Source of the DNA: Diorhabda sublineata
Lineage: Eukaryota > Arthropoda > Insecta > Coleoptera > Chrysomelidae
Direction of reading: 5' to 3'
Length of the DNA: 64,000 bases
NCBI RefSeq assembly: GCF_026230105.1
Contig: NC_079477.1
Location: 439,001-503,000 of the forward strand
A program made the position numbers and the translations under genes. The notes below the pieces were generated by a model. It did no database searches, was not told where the DNA came from, and saw only the letters and a program-made list of their open reading frames with translations. This document shows, piece by piece, positions 1 to 12,965 of this stretch (position 1 is its first letter; each line of letters starts with the position of its first letter).

Positions 1-240
1 GGGAAATTATCGAAAAATTACCTTTTTATCGGCATCTGAGACAAACCAGACGCTTTCGACGTCTCTTATGAATCGAATCTACATATTTTGGATATTTGGA
101 TACCGAATATTTTGCAAAAACAAAGTTAGAGAACATTACCCTTATCAAACTCATCATTACTAATGAAGTTTATGAATATGTTATCGAAACAATCCAACAG
201 ATGTCGCTCTAAATATGATCCGAAACTAATGAAATCAAAA
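1..240. other. No gene seen
   Basis: AT-rich sequence with no open frame, repeat or motif that I recognise. It leads directly into the mariner relic. Confidence 0.5.
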
Positions 241-243
241 TGA

Positions 244-378
244 TGCTACGCGGTTTGGTTTATTGAATGAATTCGTTCCAGAGGGTCAAATTCCAGCATG
301 ATTGTGACTAATTTTAGGCCAAACACGAAAGGAGCTACCGTATTCGCCGGATTTGGTTACCCGTGACATGAATTGAAT
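244..378 (+). pseudogene. mariner transposase relic, internally deleted
   Basis: Two short pieces of a mariner-family transposase lie next to each other. The first reads NEFVPEGQIPA (266-298), the segment after the second beta strand of the catalytic core. The second reads KELPYSPDLVTRDMN (329-373), which carries the YSPDLAP-type motif around the last catalytic aspartate. In intact elements about 50 residues, including the middle catalytic aspartate, separate them; here only about 30 bp do. No terminal repeat was seen. It is a dead fragment identified from motif order only. Confidence 0.6.
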
Positions 379-2199
379 TGAGCGTTGAGATACTTGTATT
401 GGAAACTATGATAAAAATTTGTATGAAAATCCGAAAAATTTTCTTCATTTTTAGTTCAATCTGGTTAAAATTTGATCGCATGATATTTCGAATAATTTAT
501 TTTCTTTTTTTATTTTGTAAACGTCGAATAAACGTCGACATGTAGTAAGAAAAGATAAAAGTATTGGTGGAAGAAAACCACACATTGTCGCTTCAGATTG
601 TCCTTAAGATATTTTTTAAATCAGTTTTGCCGCGTTCCAAATTTTTGAATATGTCGAGCTAACCCGTACAGTTAAAAAACGGATTTTATGGCAAACTCGT
701 GATTTGGCAACATTGTTGTTTACCGCGAAAGAGCAAAAGTAATTTAACAAGATAATAAAAGGATTGTTATCATACCGGGGGCAATAAAACGAGTTTCTAA
801 CTAAGTTGAAATTATAAACTGTTATCGTTGAAACAAAAAAAAAATAAACATTAAAAGTTGTAACAGTAAAAACTTTGTTTTACTGACAATATGTTGTTGT
901 GTGTTTTTTATTTCTTTTATGAACCACGACCATTTAGTTGGAGATTTATATCTCATTCAAATTAGATAATCTACAGTTGGTACTTGGATGAGTTATCACG
1001 ATTTTATGTTAATATATTCAAAGGAAGAAACTACAGTGGTTAAATTCGAATCTTCTTCATGAAAATTTCAAAAAATCAGTAGATCTACTACATATATAGA
1101 CTTGGCAATGGTGCGATTACCATATGATATGGCGTTTGCCTAAAATGTGAAATTACTTCAACTTAATTTTAAATTATTTAACGAAAAGGGTTCAACGAAA
1201 AATAAAAATGCTTTCACTGCTCGAATTATAATGTTTTCTTTACTGGGGACGTGTTCCGTAGAAACCAATGTATTAATCTGATTCAGTTCTTTGTCTTAGA
1301 AAAAGTACGGCAGAGACTAGCGTGTATTTTGACGAAATTCTGAAAAATTTGGAAACTCGGTGGACTAAAATTAATGAGAGCCTAACGTAGAATCCATTTA
1401 TCGAAGTTCAAGACTTCGGAAATCGGTTATTCTGGTTTCATTAATAAATTTTTGCGGTTTTTGTACCCGATTTATCAATTAAACGAAATGTTTGTGCCTA
1501 TTATGACGATATTGGATAGTTCCGAATCATTTTAGGACCGAACTTTCAATAATTTTGATATTGCGCATGCGATCGGTTCTAAAATGATTCTGAATTTGAC
1601 TATCAAGCAAAGATTATGTCACTCACTGTATTTTCTTTGCTATAATAATTTCGATAATTTTATATTTCTTTGTGTTTTTGATTTTGATTTTGTTTTGTTT
1701 TTATCAATAAATATTATGGCGATCTTCTATTTTTTATCAGCTCAAATTATTATTTTTTTATATAATTGGTACTCCGCTTGGATATGTAATTCATATTTTG
1801 TCTTTTCCGAGGTTCAAAATGTTCATAAAAGTGATTAAATCGACGTGAATTTTTGCAATTGTTTTTTGATTTTGATTTCTTTCCAAAAACGTACATTCGA
1901 TCAAAATATTTTCGAAATCTGAAACCGAATATAATACTTAGATAAACATAAAATCAGTTTATGTTGTTCAAACTGTTTGAAACTTTCGAATGGACATATT
2001 ATGATGTTATAAAATTTGGGTGGTCGCTATACGAAGTTTCCATATCGATCGAATATATTTTCATATTACTTTGTAACTTTGAGAAAATCTCTATTTACTT
2101 GAAAGGCAATAAAAAATTTCGAAAACAGAAACAATTTTGTAAATATCCGATGGAATTTATAATATATAGACAAAATATACCACATCAAAAACGATTTAC
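379..2199. other. No gene seen
   Basis: AT-rich intergenic sequence. Open frames such as 1584-1838 and 1961-2209 are short, rich in Phe, Ile, Tyr and Asn as expected from random AT-rich DNA, and resemble no family I know. Confidence 0.5.
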
Positions 2200-3300
2200 A
2201 GAAACATAAAAAATTCAAATTAAAAAGTTACAACCAACAATGTTTTTTTTAAATCGAATGCTTTTGATGCTAAGGCTCATCTTACCCTTAATTTCAAAAG
2301 TGAAAATGATCTGAACCTCCTATATCGATAGAAGGCTTAATTTTGAGAAAAAAATGTTTTATAAAGTTTTCCAAAAAACCCAATACTTTTCAAGTTCTTG
2401 GTAATTGAAAATTCGGAATTTTGTTCATCGGTTTTTTTGCAAATATCTCCAAAAATATGCATTTTAACGAAAATTTTATTATGAAAAAATTGTAGTAGAT
2501 GAAAAACTGAATAAATCGGTTTTTTATAAAATGTTCAAAGTTTAATATTAAGCGAGATATTAAAGATCAAAGCCGTTTTTTATTTTGTGTGGAACTCAAT
2601 CGATGTATTCAATGCCATCTAGCGGCGAGCAGATACATTTTACGAATTCTAATGAAATAGGGTTTTGTAGTGCTTGAAATAAGCTTTAAAATGAGCACTG
2701 TTAAAAGTTTTTTGCACGTAAAATGAGTGAGCTTTAATGCAAATAAGAGGTTAAATCAATAGGTTTCATAAGTGCCATTTCCACCAAAATTAAAATCGTT
2801 TTTCGTCTAGTATTAACTTTAATATGAAGAGTTTGATGGATTCTAGTAGTTTGGCTGCTTTGGGTCACGTATTTTTTAAAAAAATCACGATTTTAAGAAA
2901 AAAAAAGTTTTCGAATTTTTTTAAAAACCACTTCTTTTCATAATATCTCAAAAACGATTAAAGATATGTAAAAAAGTATAGTAATAAAAAATGTAGGTCT
3001 TTGTCTAACAAAAAAAATGTTTTTTTTCTTGTTTCTGTCACACAAAAATTGATGGAGATATGATAGTTTAAAGAACGCGCGTTATCGCAATCCCAGTTTA
3101 TCTCGAGCCCTTTGACCCTTCACCGTTTTAAAACAAAAGGTTTTTCACTATATATTATAATAGAAAAAGTTGTAGCTCTTTTAATTACCTTTAAAATGAT
3201 GGTTGTTAAATTGTGCTAGCATCAAAATTGAAGGAGTTATGGTTCAAAAACTAATCGTACTTTTTTCGGTTAACATAAATTTTGAATTTTTCTTTATCGG
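2200..3300. repeat. Probable old interspersed repeat, non-coding
   Basis: A 1.1-kb stretch with recurring phrases of the type 'atatctcaaaaacga' and 'aaaaatgtaggtcttt' and long A and T runs. The style (a 'sensitive to gagatat...' phrase followed by an 'aaaatgtag' phrase) resembles the satellite blocks at 52.7-59.1 kb, but I could not align them convincingly. No coding potential is visible. Repeat status is inferred from texture rather than from a second copy in the window. Confidence 0.3.
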
Positions 3301-3936
3301 AAAATCTCGTGTAAATGCTTAGAATATAATTCGGGATTTAGATATTCAACAACCAATTTCCGTATCTGCAATAATAAATGAATTTCTATCAAATTTTCAT
3401 TAATAGAAACAACTGTTAATTCGGAATTTCATTCGGAACGACCCCAAGGAGCACAACCATTAACGTTTCTCATTGTTAACGATTTCGTTATTATAATGAC
3501 CGACCGTTAATTGCTATTGATCTTTATACATTTCTATTAATTGAAACAAAAGTTCAACTTCACGAAATTTCCATTTATATTTGATTGGAAACTTTATACC
3601 TACTGAATATTGACGAAGTTATTCAGAATTTCGATTGATAATAATTATCGACTGAAAGAAACTTTTAATACAACTGCAGCATTCTACAATAGGTTATAAG
3701 AATTGATGAAGCACAAAAAATGGTTAAAAGGTGAAAGTCTGTTTTACAAACAAAGAAATTAGAATGGAACCGATTCAATAACCTCATTTTTTAAGCCGAA
3801 TTGAAGGAAATTTGATGTACACCAAAATGTATCTACTGAAACATTAATAAACAGTCCTAAGGATTAAATCGCACGCTATAGCTTCCATTATTTTTCTGAT
3901 TCTAGCCTCTTAAAGTCATTAGTCTTAACTGTAATC
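3301..3936. other. No gene seen
   Basis: AT-rich sequence without recognisable coding or repeat structure. Confidence 0.5.
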
Positions 3937-4395
3937 TTAAACAATGAAAAAAGGGATTAACACCAAAAAACTCATGCTTAAATTGAGGTCCAATTTCGTG
4001 GTTGGTGGCGAAGTTTCTTTTGAATTAGCGGTAATTTCGACATCCTGTATATACCGCCGTACAGAACCTGCAGCATCTGAACGGGCTTTGTCCCTAATTA
4101 GGGTGAACGTTTCGTGAATGAAACTGGTGTAGATAACGACGTGGTGAACTCGATTTTTGCTTCCGTTGAAATTACAGTCCAAACCATCAAAGGATATCTT
4201 CCAAAAACTATCTCCAGGTCTTCTGTAGACTCGTCCTTTCCATGTAGATACACTCTGCTTTCGTCTGAGGAGATAATGGAGCCTAGTATTCATCAATTCA
4301 ATTAACGTGTTAGTTCGCAAATCGTAGATGTACCGCTCCGTAGGTTGGGGCGTAGTTGGCGATTCTCTGAGATCTTGTAGGGCCCGATTTATCAG
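3937..4395 (-). pseudogene. Tc1-like transposase relic (DDE domain)
   Basis: Read on the minus strand, three Tc1-type blocks follow in order but in different frames. SSDESRVYLHGKD (about 4274-4235) matches the F-S-D-E-S-R block holding the first catalytic aspartate. VYRRPGDSFWK matches the W-R-R-P-G-E block. LIRDKARSDAAGSVRRYIQD (about 4100-4041) matches M-Q-D-N-A-R-P-H, the second catalytic aspartate region. A last piece, KLDLNLSMSF, aligns with S-P-D-L-N-P-I-E-H. At least one frameshift and altered key residues (DN to DK, PH to SD) show it is dead. The 127-residue open frame here is therefore not a host gene. Confidence 0.65.
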
Positions 4396-6006
4396 ATTTC
4401 AAGTATCATCTATCAAAATCCATTTAAATCATAATTACTTGATAATTTTCTGATGGTTTTATTAAAATTTAATGAAAATATGAAACTTTTAATTGTAATA
4501 ATTCGTTTACGAACATTTTCGAAATATATATTAAACGTGGTAGTGAATAACGCAATTATTCATTATCAATCAATTATTGATTTGTGTCTCTAGAGAAAAA
4601 TCGTAACCGAATTCAATGAAACTGTTCATTTTACCGAAAAAAAAAAAAAAATAAAATAAAATAAAATCCGTCACACAATAATAAAAGCTTCAAAATAAAT
4701 CTGCAATTTCCGCTGAAATATTGCGGACGTATGTGCACTCATTTTAACAAATCGTAAAACTATTTAAACAGATCCGTAACATAAAATATGGATTCTCTAT
4801 TTATATGAAAAATAAGAATTTCTGCAAACTATTAGATAAAAATAAACGGTTATAACTAATCACTACAATCTGTTTTTATATCTATATCGCTAAAATGGAG
4901 GTTTATTGGAGATTTCGTCATGACAGAAGCAGGCGACACGGAGATATTCCACCACAACAACGTGTTTTCTACATTGAATTGAGTGAATCATCTTCTTTCT
5001 ATATGAATGTCTAGGTTTTATCGTTCACATCTTAAATATTGTTTAAAATTGAATTTCGCTCTAAAATGTGTTGCATTAATCGTTAACCAGAAGCTGCAAA
5101 GTTGATTTTATCTTTTCTGTAATGTTTTAAAGCCGGAAGTTTTCTTTAAAACAATCATTTGGGTTTTGTCGTCAGTTAATTTTCGATTTTGCGAATCTCT
5201 GTACACCAAATTATAGTAAATTTACGCGAATTAACAATGGGCAAGTTCGATTCTATCTCTCCCGTTTCGAAAGATACATTACGATGACATTCAGTTCACC
5301 CATAAGTGAACTGTGCATATTATATATTCCATGAAATCGCCGTTTTAGATTTAGAATCACTTTTAACTGAGAGTGATTTACACAGGATGTGGTTATATAC
5401 AGTATTTGTAGTCGGTATTTATAGATTAATCCTGCTTGTATTATGTCCATACCTTCGAAAGGATTAACAAATTACACGCGTGTGACAGCGGATTTGATGT
5501 CAAACAGAATGTGATGAATAACGTTGAAATGTGCATGGGATTATCTGAGGGGTGCTTATCGTCGCTAGAAAATTTTTAACGTTTGTTCTTAAAAAATAAA
5601 TAGAAAACTTCAACTACTACTAATTGTAAATACCCAGTACCAAGTAACGTGTAGTTCTGAAGGAATTGATAAAACAGATTGTCGATTTTACAATTTATTT
5701 TGCAAAATCCTATACTTGAAATTGATCACTCCATTATCCAATAACATTATTATTTCCAAATTATAATGGAAGGTTCAAAGGAACAGGATTTCAATTCGCA
5801 AACAACGTCATAGAAGCCAATTATTTAAAGTCCTTCATTAATTAATTGATATTGAAAATATTCGGTTGGTTTGAAATAATTTAACTAATTTCGTTGTTGG
5901 GATTAATCAGTAATTTGTTTGAGGATTCGTGTAAATGAAATCGATATAAAAAATGCGGTTAAAAAAATAATTTTTACCTACGATATTATAACGAGTTTGT
6001 ATAATA
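4396..6006. other. No gene seen
   Basis: AT-rich sequence with poly-A runs (for example 4636-4650). The minus-strand frame at 5253-5450 has no recognisable domain. Confidence 0.5.
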
Positions 6007-6195
6007 TTGAATAGAAACTTCAATTACAATGAAAATATTAATTTGGAATCAAATTATGTTGGAAATATACTTGAAATGTGTTCAGATAGCGAATCAGACT
6101 TTTCATTTGAAGTAATAGAGTCTGCAAATGCTGCAATGAGTAGTTTAATATCTGAAAACTCAAGAACTACATACATAAATATGTTCTTCAGGTGA
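6007..6195 (+). pseudogene. Short acidic frame, possibly a recombinase-type transposon N-terminus
   Basis: An open frame of 62 codons. Its first in-frame ATG is at 6076, giving a 39-residue reading with a Ser/Asp/Glu-rich start (MCSDSESDFSFEVIESANAA) followed by SSLISENSRTTYINMF. The pattern 'acidic leader, then L-L-P-x-K-S-R-x-x-Y' is what I associate with the N-terminus of tyrosine-recombinase-like (Crypton-type) transposon proteins in insects. No catalytic region was found downstream, where all frames are broken, so the identity is weak. It could also be a chance frame. Confidence 0.2.
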
Positions 6196-7289
6196 TAATA
6201 GGGATTGCGGAATCCTGCAGACGTTATTTTCAAAATAATCAAAACATTGGACGGACCAAAAAGTAAAAGCGAAAGTCGTTGATAGAGCAGTAAAGATCGA
6301 AATGAAAGTTATCAATAAATGATGCAAAAGTCTTATCAAATTCCACCAGCAAATCGTCAAGAAGATTGCAATCATGATCAACAGGATCTGGATCTCTTGA
6401 TCGAAGAAATGCCTTTCCAAAGAATCTGTCTCAAGCTTCGATAGAAATATTATATTGATATTATCTGAAAAAGCAATTGAAGACGTCGAAGAAACTACTA
6501 AATTTTCAGATAAATGAATAAGATTTAATTCAGATCCATAATACGGTTGAGTCGCAAAAGTTTCAGCACTTGGGGGAAATATACGCCTTCCGAAACCAAT
6601 TAAACAAATTATTATTTCAAAAATCGAATGGTTGTTTTATTAAAAATTTTTAATAGCTATTTTTTGAACATATATATGGATTGTTTATAATAATTAAAAT
6701 ATTTAAATTTCGATAACCTTTAACTTCTGATTTTCATCGATTAAACTAATTTGCAAACGGTTCTTGATAAGCACGGGGTAAAGTTCAAAATTTGCAACCA
6801 TTTAAATAAATATTTTATATTCATATAGTTGACCAGACCACGTGCTTTTAAATATAAAAATGGATTATCAGCAAACGGAATTTATGTAAATATTTAAATA
6901 AATAAATGATATTAAAAGGTGTGTTTCGACTAAAGAAGTTCTTCATGTATGAATAAATTGGTCGTTGTTCAACGGTATGTCTTAAATAAAAGCGACATTG
7001 ACATGATTAATCAATTTGAAACAACATTTAGTATACTAATTTTTGAATTGAAAATACCACCATTTTAAATAATTGTTGTTTACAAGCACGCAAGTCATGT
7101 GTGTAAATCCACAATTCAAACAAAGTTTAAATTTTTATCAATTCCAGCGCTGATATTCTGTCAAATCAATAAAGAACTTTTTAGAAACGATTTAGTTAAG
7201 AAAATATTGCTTTACAAGCGTTTTTCATACCGAAATACCTGAAAACAAATGTAATAAAACTCAAAACTAACCTGGATTTGTCGTAGAAA
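6196..7289. other. No gene seen
   Basis: AT-rich sequence. Frames are short and broken, and I see no repeat with a partner elsewhere. Confidence 0.45.
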
Positions 7290-7505
7290 ACTACTTCGTT
7301 ACTGTATACGAATATGGCTTCACCGAAATTGAAAATCCACCATATTGCCCTATTTTGGTCTCGTGTGACGATTTTTTTTTATTTATGACCTCTCTTTATA
7401 TATTAGACTCAACTACAAGAACGAATTTCAAGAGAAGAAAGATTAAATCTGCTTGAGCCAGCAGGAGATTAAAGTACTTCCGGAACCATCCTCGTATAAT
7501 ATTAT
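7290..7505 (+). mobile_element. mariner 3' end with terminal repeat
   Basis: The frame reads ENPPYCPILVSCDDFFLF (about 7337-7390), a decayed copy of the mariner block H-P-P-Y-S-P-D-L-A-P-C-D-F-F-L-F. At the right end the sequence 'agtacttccggaaccatcct' followed by 'cgtata' is the inverse complement of the terminal repeat seen at about 31131 (minus orientation), so 7505 is probably the true 3' end of the element. The rest of the transposase is missing or unrecognisable upstream. Confidence 0.55.
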
Positions 7506-8945
7506 TTAAAATATTTTTATTGCTATTCGATAGATGATGTCATTCTTTTAGGCTTTCTAAAGAGGAAATCCGTAAATTTTTCATTGTTATTCAAATTAAA
7601 AGTTTTTAATTTCGAAACAACGTAAAAAAAATCCACACACTTTCAAAATATTTCTTTCTATGGGTAAACCGATAAAAATAGCAAATACAAATAAGTGTAG
7701 AGACGTCGGAAAGATACGTAGTCGTGGAAATATATTTTTTTTTCGTTTTTCCTCAACTCAACACCATATAGAAATGTGACAACTTGTTTAGAAAATGGAG
7801 ACGTCTTCAGAAAATGAAAAGAAACTTTCGTATCATTATTATATGTTTGTAGAGAGATATCTTCAAATAAATTATTTATTTAAGTGTACAGTGAAATAAA
7901 TTCCGATACGAAACAAATAAAATTTAATCGATACGTCAACTTTGAAAACTTTTCACGCATCAATAAATTCATTAAAAAAGTTTCTTTGGAAGGATGCAAT
8001 TTTTCGTGAATGGACTTCGTCAAGAAGCATCTTCCACCTTTTTACGAAGAAAATAGAACCCGTCGAGGCTAACGACAGATTATAAACTTAACTTGGCGAA
8101 ACAAGTTAAAACTCGTGCATAAAGAAAAGTCGAAGCAAACTTTTCGCATTCAATTATACAGAAATTATTTCCACAATTTCACTTCGGAATTTCCAAGACA
8201 CATTTCGAAATCTCTCTCAACAACCTCTGAATAAAACATATACGAATTGTATTAGCGACAGCTTTTTCATGTCGAGTTTGAAATTAGGAAAAATGTACCA
8301 TGTGTAGTTACAATAAATATTCAATTAGATACTGTTAATAATTTTTTGAAATAATGTCTTTTAATTTCCAATTAATATTTGTTGTAGTTCGTTTTCTATT
8401 TTGTTTCGTGGAGGATAATAGTTTTGTTTGATGGCCTTATTCTTCCATTACATTTTTACTAGACCATAATAGAATCAATTAATTTAATTTTATAATCATA
8501 TCATCGATATTATCTATCACGTGCCCTAGTTAAATAATTTAGTATAATCAAGTTTTTGCCTTCTTCAGATCATCAAATTACCAAAACTATCAGTTTACTG
8601 ATTGCTTTAACTAGTTCACTTTTTTCTTAGTGTAATTTAATTAATTAATGTAAAGATATAAGGGTGGAAATCTTTATATAAATGGGATATTTTCTCAAAG
8701 AAGTTTTCAAAGTGAAGGGTAGTATTGATAATATTATTTTTCCATTCGATAATTTGAAAATTGCGAGTTCGCGTACATACGCTTCAAGATTTAATTTCAT
8801 CGAACTTTCTAAATGGTTGATGTACGTATTGAACTTTAAATATCTAAAGTTGGATTTAAAAAAAAGTTTTCTACTTCATTCAAATTTGTATTTTGTATTA
8901 ATTTCAAACTATTACATTCTAAAAAGTTGCTTATAATCACTAACT
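7506..8945. other. No gene seen
   Basis: AT-rich intergenic DNA. The 84-codon frame at 8682-8936 has no recognisable features. Confidence 0.5.
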
Positions 8946-8949
8946 TTAA

Positions 8950-9890
8950 TTTAGTTGGATGGACAGATGGACAGATGGCGCTGTCATCATCAAATCCATA
9001 TGACGTTCACGAAGTACCAACTTTCCGAATAATATGTGTGAAATATCATCACATTTCGATTGGTTAGCTACTTTTGTTATTGTCAAAACAATGGATTCAA
9101 AAAAATTTCGTTTCTTACTTTATCATCGCTTCTTGATGAAAAAAAATACTGTACAGGGTGAGCAATGCATTCAAAAGTATTATACGGACTCTGCTCTATA
9201 GAAAACAACCATCTGCTGATGGTTTGATAAATTTAAACGTGGTCGTACAAACAACGATGATGGTTAACGTTCTGGTCGATTAATTGAGGCGCTGTCGATG
9301 TTTCAAAGCAGTTTTTGGCTATATTTAGACGTAATAAATCAGATTTTTTGCGACGAAATATTACAATAGACCCATAACTTTACTTCGGAATCAAAACGAT
9401 CATCATCTGAGTGGACTGCAGCTGGTGAACCATATCCGAAGCCTCCAAAGACCAGTCAGTTACCTAGGGAGATTATGGCTCCAGTATTTTGGGATTGTTC
9501 ATCAGCTATCTTCAAAACGCAATTAATAGTGAATACTAGATGGAGTTTTTGGATTATTTGAATGCGAAAATCTAGATAAAACGGCCTAGACAATGCTCCG
9601 ATTCACAAGTCGATGGTAACGATAGTTAAATTTAACGAATCGCTTCCTCATCCATCGTATAGTCCAGATCTAGCTCCCGGTGACTACTGGTTATTCGCCG
9701 ATCTCAAAAAAATGCTTGCTGGTGAGAAATTCAGCTCAAACGTAGAAGCAATTGCTGAAAATTAAACATATTTCGAGGCAAAAATGTTGGAATTATTATA
9801 TTGATGAATAAAATCGATTTTCGGCAAATTTTTTTGATCTGTTTGTAGTTGATTTCAAAAACTGCCATTATACCTTATAGTTTCATTCAA
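8950..9890 (+). pseudogene. mariner element, internally deleted transposase
   Basis: A clear mariner copy. The 5' leader (8970-9095) is followed by helix-turn-helix pieces QKYYTDSAL (about 9174-9199) and FDKFKRGRTNNDDG (about 9222-9263). The linker and first catalytic aspartate are missing. Then come SESKRSSSEWTAAGEP (about 9386-9433), LDNAPIHKSM (about 9588-9617, middle aspartate) and HPSYSPDLAPGDYWLFADL (about 9651-9707, last aspartate), continuing KKMLAGEKFSSNVEAIAEN. Several stop codons and frame changes are present. The same family gives the fragment at 39.8-40.2 kb. It is non-functional but among the best-preserved mariners here. Confidence 0.85.
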
Positions 9891-10799
9891 GAAATCACGA
9901 AATATATACAGAATGATTATAAAAACTCACGATTCAGTACACTAATAGGTTGCGCTTTCTAGATACCCGTTTGGTATCTAAAATTGTCGTTAAAAAAACG
10001 ATGTATTCGTTCAACACATAGCCGTCCTTTTAAATAACCAAAATATCTCCATAATAACTGCGATGCGAGTGTAGGTTCCATTGTTAAAAATTCCTTTATT
10101 TCCCTACTGATATTCCGCTATATTTCAGCGCTGACTGTAGAAACCTATTATTATTCAGCAATGCTCTACAAATATCAGCGGCTGTTAGTAAGCGTGTGAT
10201 TTGTTTTTGTCTTATTTTACAACTATTGTGTATCGTTTGTAATTTTTAGAATAGTCTAGGGGCAGCTGCTACACCGAAACACCACTAATCGTACTCATAG
10301 TCTATTAGATTATTTACAATACTATAACATGACATTAAATAAACTGAATAAATAATATAAATAAAAGAGTTTGTACTATATATTGTATTTTTCCTTAAAC
10401 TCTAGAGTAATTGGAAATGGAGCTTACTTGTTGATTCTCCAATATTCAGTTTGAAATCCATGGGAATTAGAAACTTTTTATACCAGTAAAACACTCAGTA
10501 AATAGTAATGGAAGCTAAGAATAACGTCCACTTTGAAGTATAGTAGATGCAAACAATATTATTCCTCCCCCTTTATGTTGTTTACCTGCAGATCATTATG
10601 TGTGTCTCATTTATTAAAAATTGTTAACACAGCCATTTAAGTCAAACTAATTTTGTTATTTTCAAAACTATTTCGTGTGTTAATTTATCATTGCTTTTTG
10701 ATGAAAAATAAATGATAAATAAGCGGTGTTTAGGTTTGATTCGTAACCGTATTGAATTAAAATCAAATAAATCTATGTACGTATTCGAGGCAAAATGGC
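9891..10799. other. No gene seen
   Basis: AT-rich sequence. Nothing recognisable lies between the mariner copy and the 74-bp tandem array. Confidence 0.5.
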
Positions 10800-11467
10800 C
10801 GACTGTCAAAATCAACTGACGTTAACCAAGGTTGGTGGAGGATAGGTTGCGCGATAACGTGGATGTCGTTACGTCACTGTCAAAATCTAGTGACGTTAAT
10901 CAAGGTTGGTGGAGGATAGGTTGCGCGATAACGTGGATGTCGTTACGTCACTGTCAAAATCTAGTGACGTTAATCAAGGTTGGTGAAGGATAGGTTGCGC
11001 GATAACGTGGATGTCGTTACGTCACTGTCAAAATCAACTGACGTTAATCAAGTTGGTGAAGGATAGGTTGCGCGATAACGTGGATGTCGTTACGTCACTG
11101 TCAAAATCTAGTGACGTTAATCAAGGTTGGTGGAGGATAGGTTGCGCGATAACGTGGATGTCGTTACGTCACTGTCAAAATCTAGTGACGTTAATCAAGG
11201 TTGGTGGAGGATAGGTTGCGCGATAACGTGGATGTCGTTACGTCACTGTCAAAATCTAGTGACGTTAATCAAGGTTGGTGGAGGATAGGTTGCGTGATAA
11301 CGTGGATGTCGTTACGTCACTGTCAAAATCTAGTGACGTTAATCAAGGTTGGTGGAGGATAGGTTGCGCGATAACGTGGATGTCGTTACGTCACTGTCAA
11401 AATCTAGTGACGTTAATCAAGGTTGGTGGAGGATAGGTTGCGCGATAACGTGGATGTCGTTACGTTG
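10800..11467. repeat. 74-bp tandem array, about 9 copies
   Basis: Copies of a 74-bp unit follow head to tail; the landmark 'gttggtg' recurs at 10831, 10905, 10979, 11052 and so on to 11422. Copies are nearly identical, with one 1-bp deletion near 11051 and single substitutions (gtggagg/gtgaagg, gcgcg/gcgtg). Each unit contains an internal dyad, ttacgtcact ... agtgacgtta, separated by 10 bases and able to form a hairpin with a 9-10 bp stem. The unit is rich in CpG (gttgcgcgataacg) compared with its AT-rich surroundings. Open frames at 11011-11214 and 11349-11549 only reflect the repeat. Confidence 0.95.
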
Positions 11468-12489
11468 TTTCCTGAGGATGAATGATGAACTTGAAATGCG
11501 TTTTAATCGAGATTCGAATATTTTTTACAAATGGCATTGGGTAATATAATATATCGAATTGTTTCTAAAACCTTATGTATTACCTAAAGATACTTTCAGC
11601 TGGCGTATAAAAACTGATAAGTAATTATTGAGATGCCATAATATTTCATTCAAAGTTATCTATTTTTGCCTCTGCCTTAAACTCTAAGTTATACGAGGAA
11701 ATTCATGACATTTATAATCTTATCACTTTGCAAAATTGATATGACGTTAACTGACATTGCCACGCTGTATCTAGGAAATATATTTTCAGTATATATCCTG
11801 AAAACGTCAGTCATTCTTGGTATCTTTTCACCGTTGTATATCCTCTTGTGTAAATTGCAACAATTTTGAAGTTTCTTTTATTTTTAGTGAGATAAGTCTG
11901 GGGTATAATTATATTAAATCGTTCGCGAAATTTGATCCACTAAAACAAAAATTTATCTGCTCACTGACTAAAAAACGATACATAAATTTTAGTATTAGAT
12001 ATGGTGTGAATTGAACAAAGCATTGTTTGTTTGTCAATAGAGCGTCGATGAGGGTTTTCCACAATAAAATAACTATGCAGCCAATCAAGATTTGTTTCGT
12101 TCATTGTTTGTACATTCCCATTATTTTCGTTTCGAATAAAGAGTGAGAGGTTCATTGGGAAATGTACTTTGATTTATAACGAAAGTATGTTCAAATCATA
12201 ATTTAACCTACTACTTATACATTTGGAAAAATAAGAATTTTAATCCGAAGGAGGTAGTCAAAATGCAGTGCGACAACTTTTCTCAATTAAACTTTAATAA
12301 TAGTTTCATCAATACATAATCACTAGAATGTTATTGGTAATGTTTATTATAGTTGAACGAAAATGTACAGGGAAAATAAGGGAAACCAGTTTTATCCTGA
12401 TATCTATACATCAAAGACATGGAACTGTTACGAATCACAGGTTACCGGATAACGTATTGCAACTTTTTGGTTCAAATAATTGATGATAA
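11468..12489. other. No gene seen
   Basis: AT-rich DNA. Short frames at 11817-12014 and 11961-12155 overlap on opposite strands and resemble nothing known. Confidence 0.5.
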
Positions 12490-12965
12490 AGTATTAATTT
12501 CTTCTTTTTGTCTTTCTAACCTTTCAAGGAAATCTGAGCAGACTCGTTGACACAAAAGCTTTTGGTCAGGGGTCTAATGTGTTATTTCTCGTATAAAATG
12601 TTTCTGACCGTTTCTTTATCGGTGTTAATAGCCTCGGCAATCATTCGACGATCTGCACTCCAAATTTGGTTGATTTTGGTCGCTGTTTTCGGAGTTGAAA
12701 CAATCACAGAGCGATCTGGGCGTTGGTCATCTTCAGTGCACTCACTAAAGCGCTTACACCACTCAAAAACACGCGCACGAGTTAGAGAATCGTCCCCGTA
12801 GGCCTCTTCCAAGAATTTATAACATTCAGTCGAAGTTTTTTTTTTTCAATTTAACTAGAAATTTGAGATTGATACGTCGATCCTGAAAAAAACACGTTCG
12901 TTTCGAACCGCTACTGCACAAATACTATAATAGATATCTAGATATTTAATAACCAGACCTCGTAT
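12490..12965 (-). pseudogene. mariner 5' half (HTH domain)
   Basis: On the minus strand the frame at 12812-12582 reads EEAYGDDSLTRARVFEWCKR, then FSECTEDDQRPDRSVIVSTP, KTATKINQIWSADRRMIAEA and INTDKETVRNIL, the paired helix-turn-helix DNA-binding region of a mariner transposase. The coding part continues out of frame toward 12490 (region equivalent to L-T-P-D-Q-K). At the right end 'aaccagacctcgtat' (about 12951-12965) is the inverse of the mariner terminal repeat and marks the 5' end. The catalytic half is absent. The opposite-strand frame 12547-12801 is its shadow. Confidence 0.85.

Noticed and set aside
12547..12801. 84-codon plus-strand frame
   Set aside because: Antisense to the mariner helix-turn-helix coding sequence on the minus strand.
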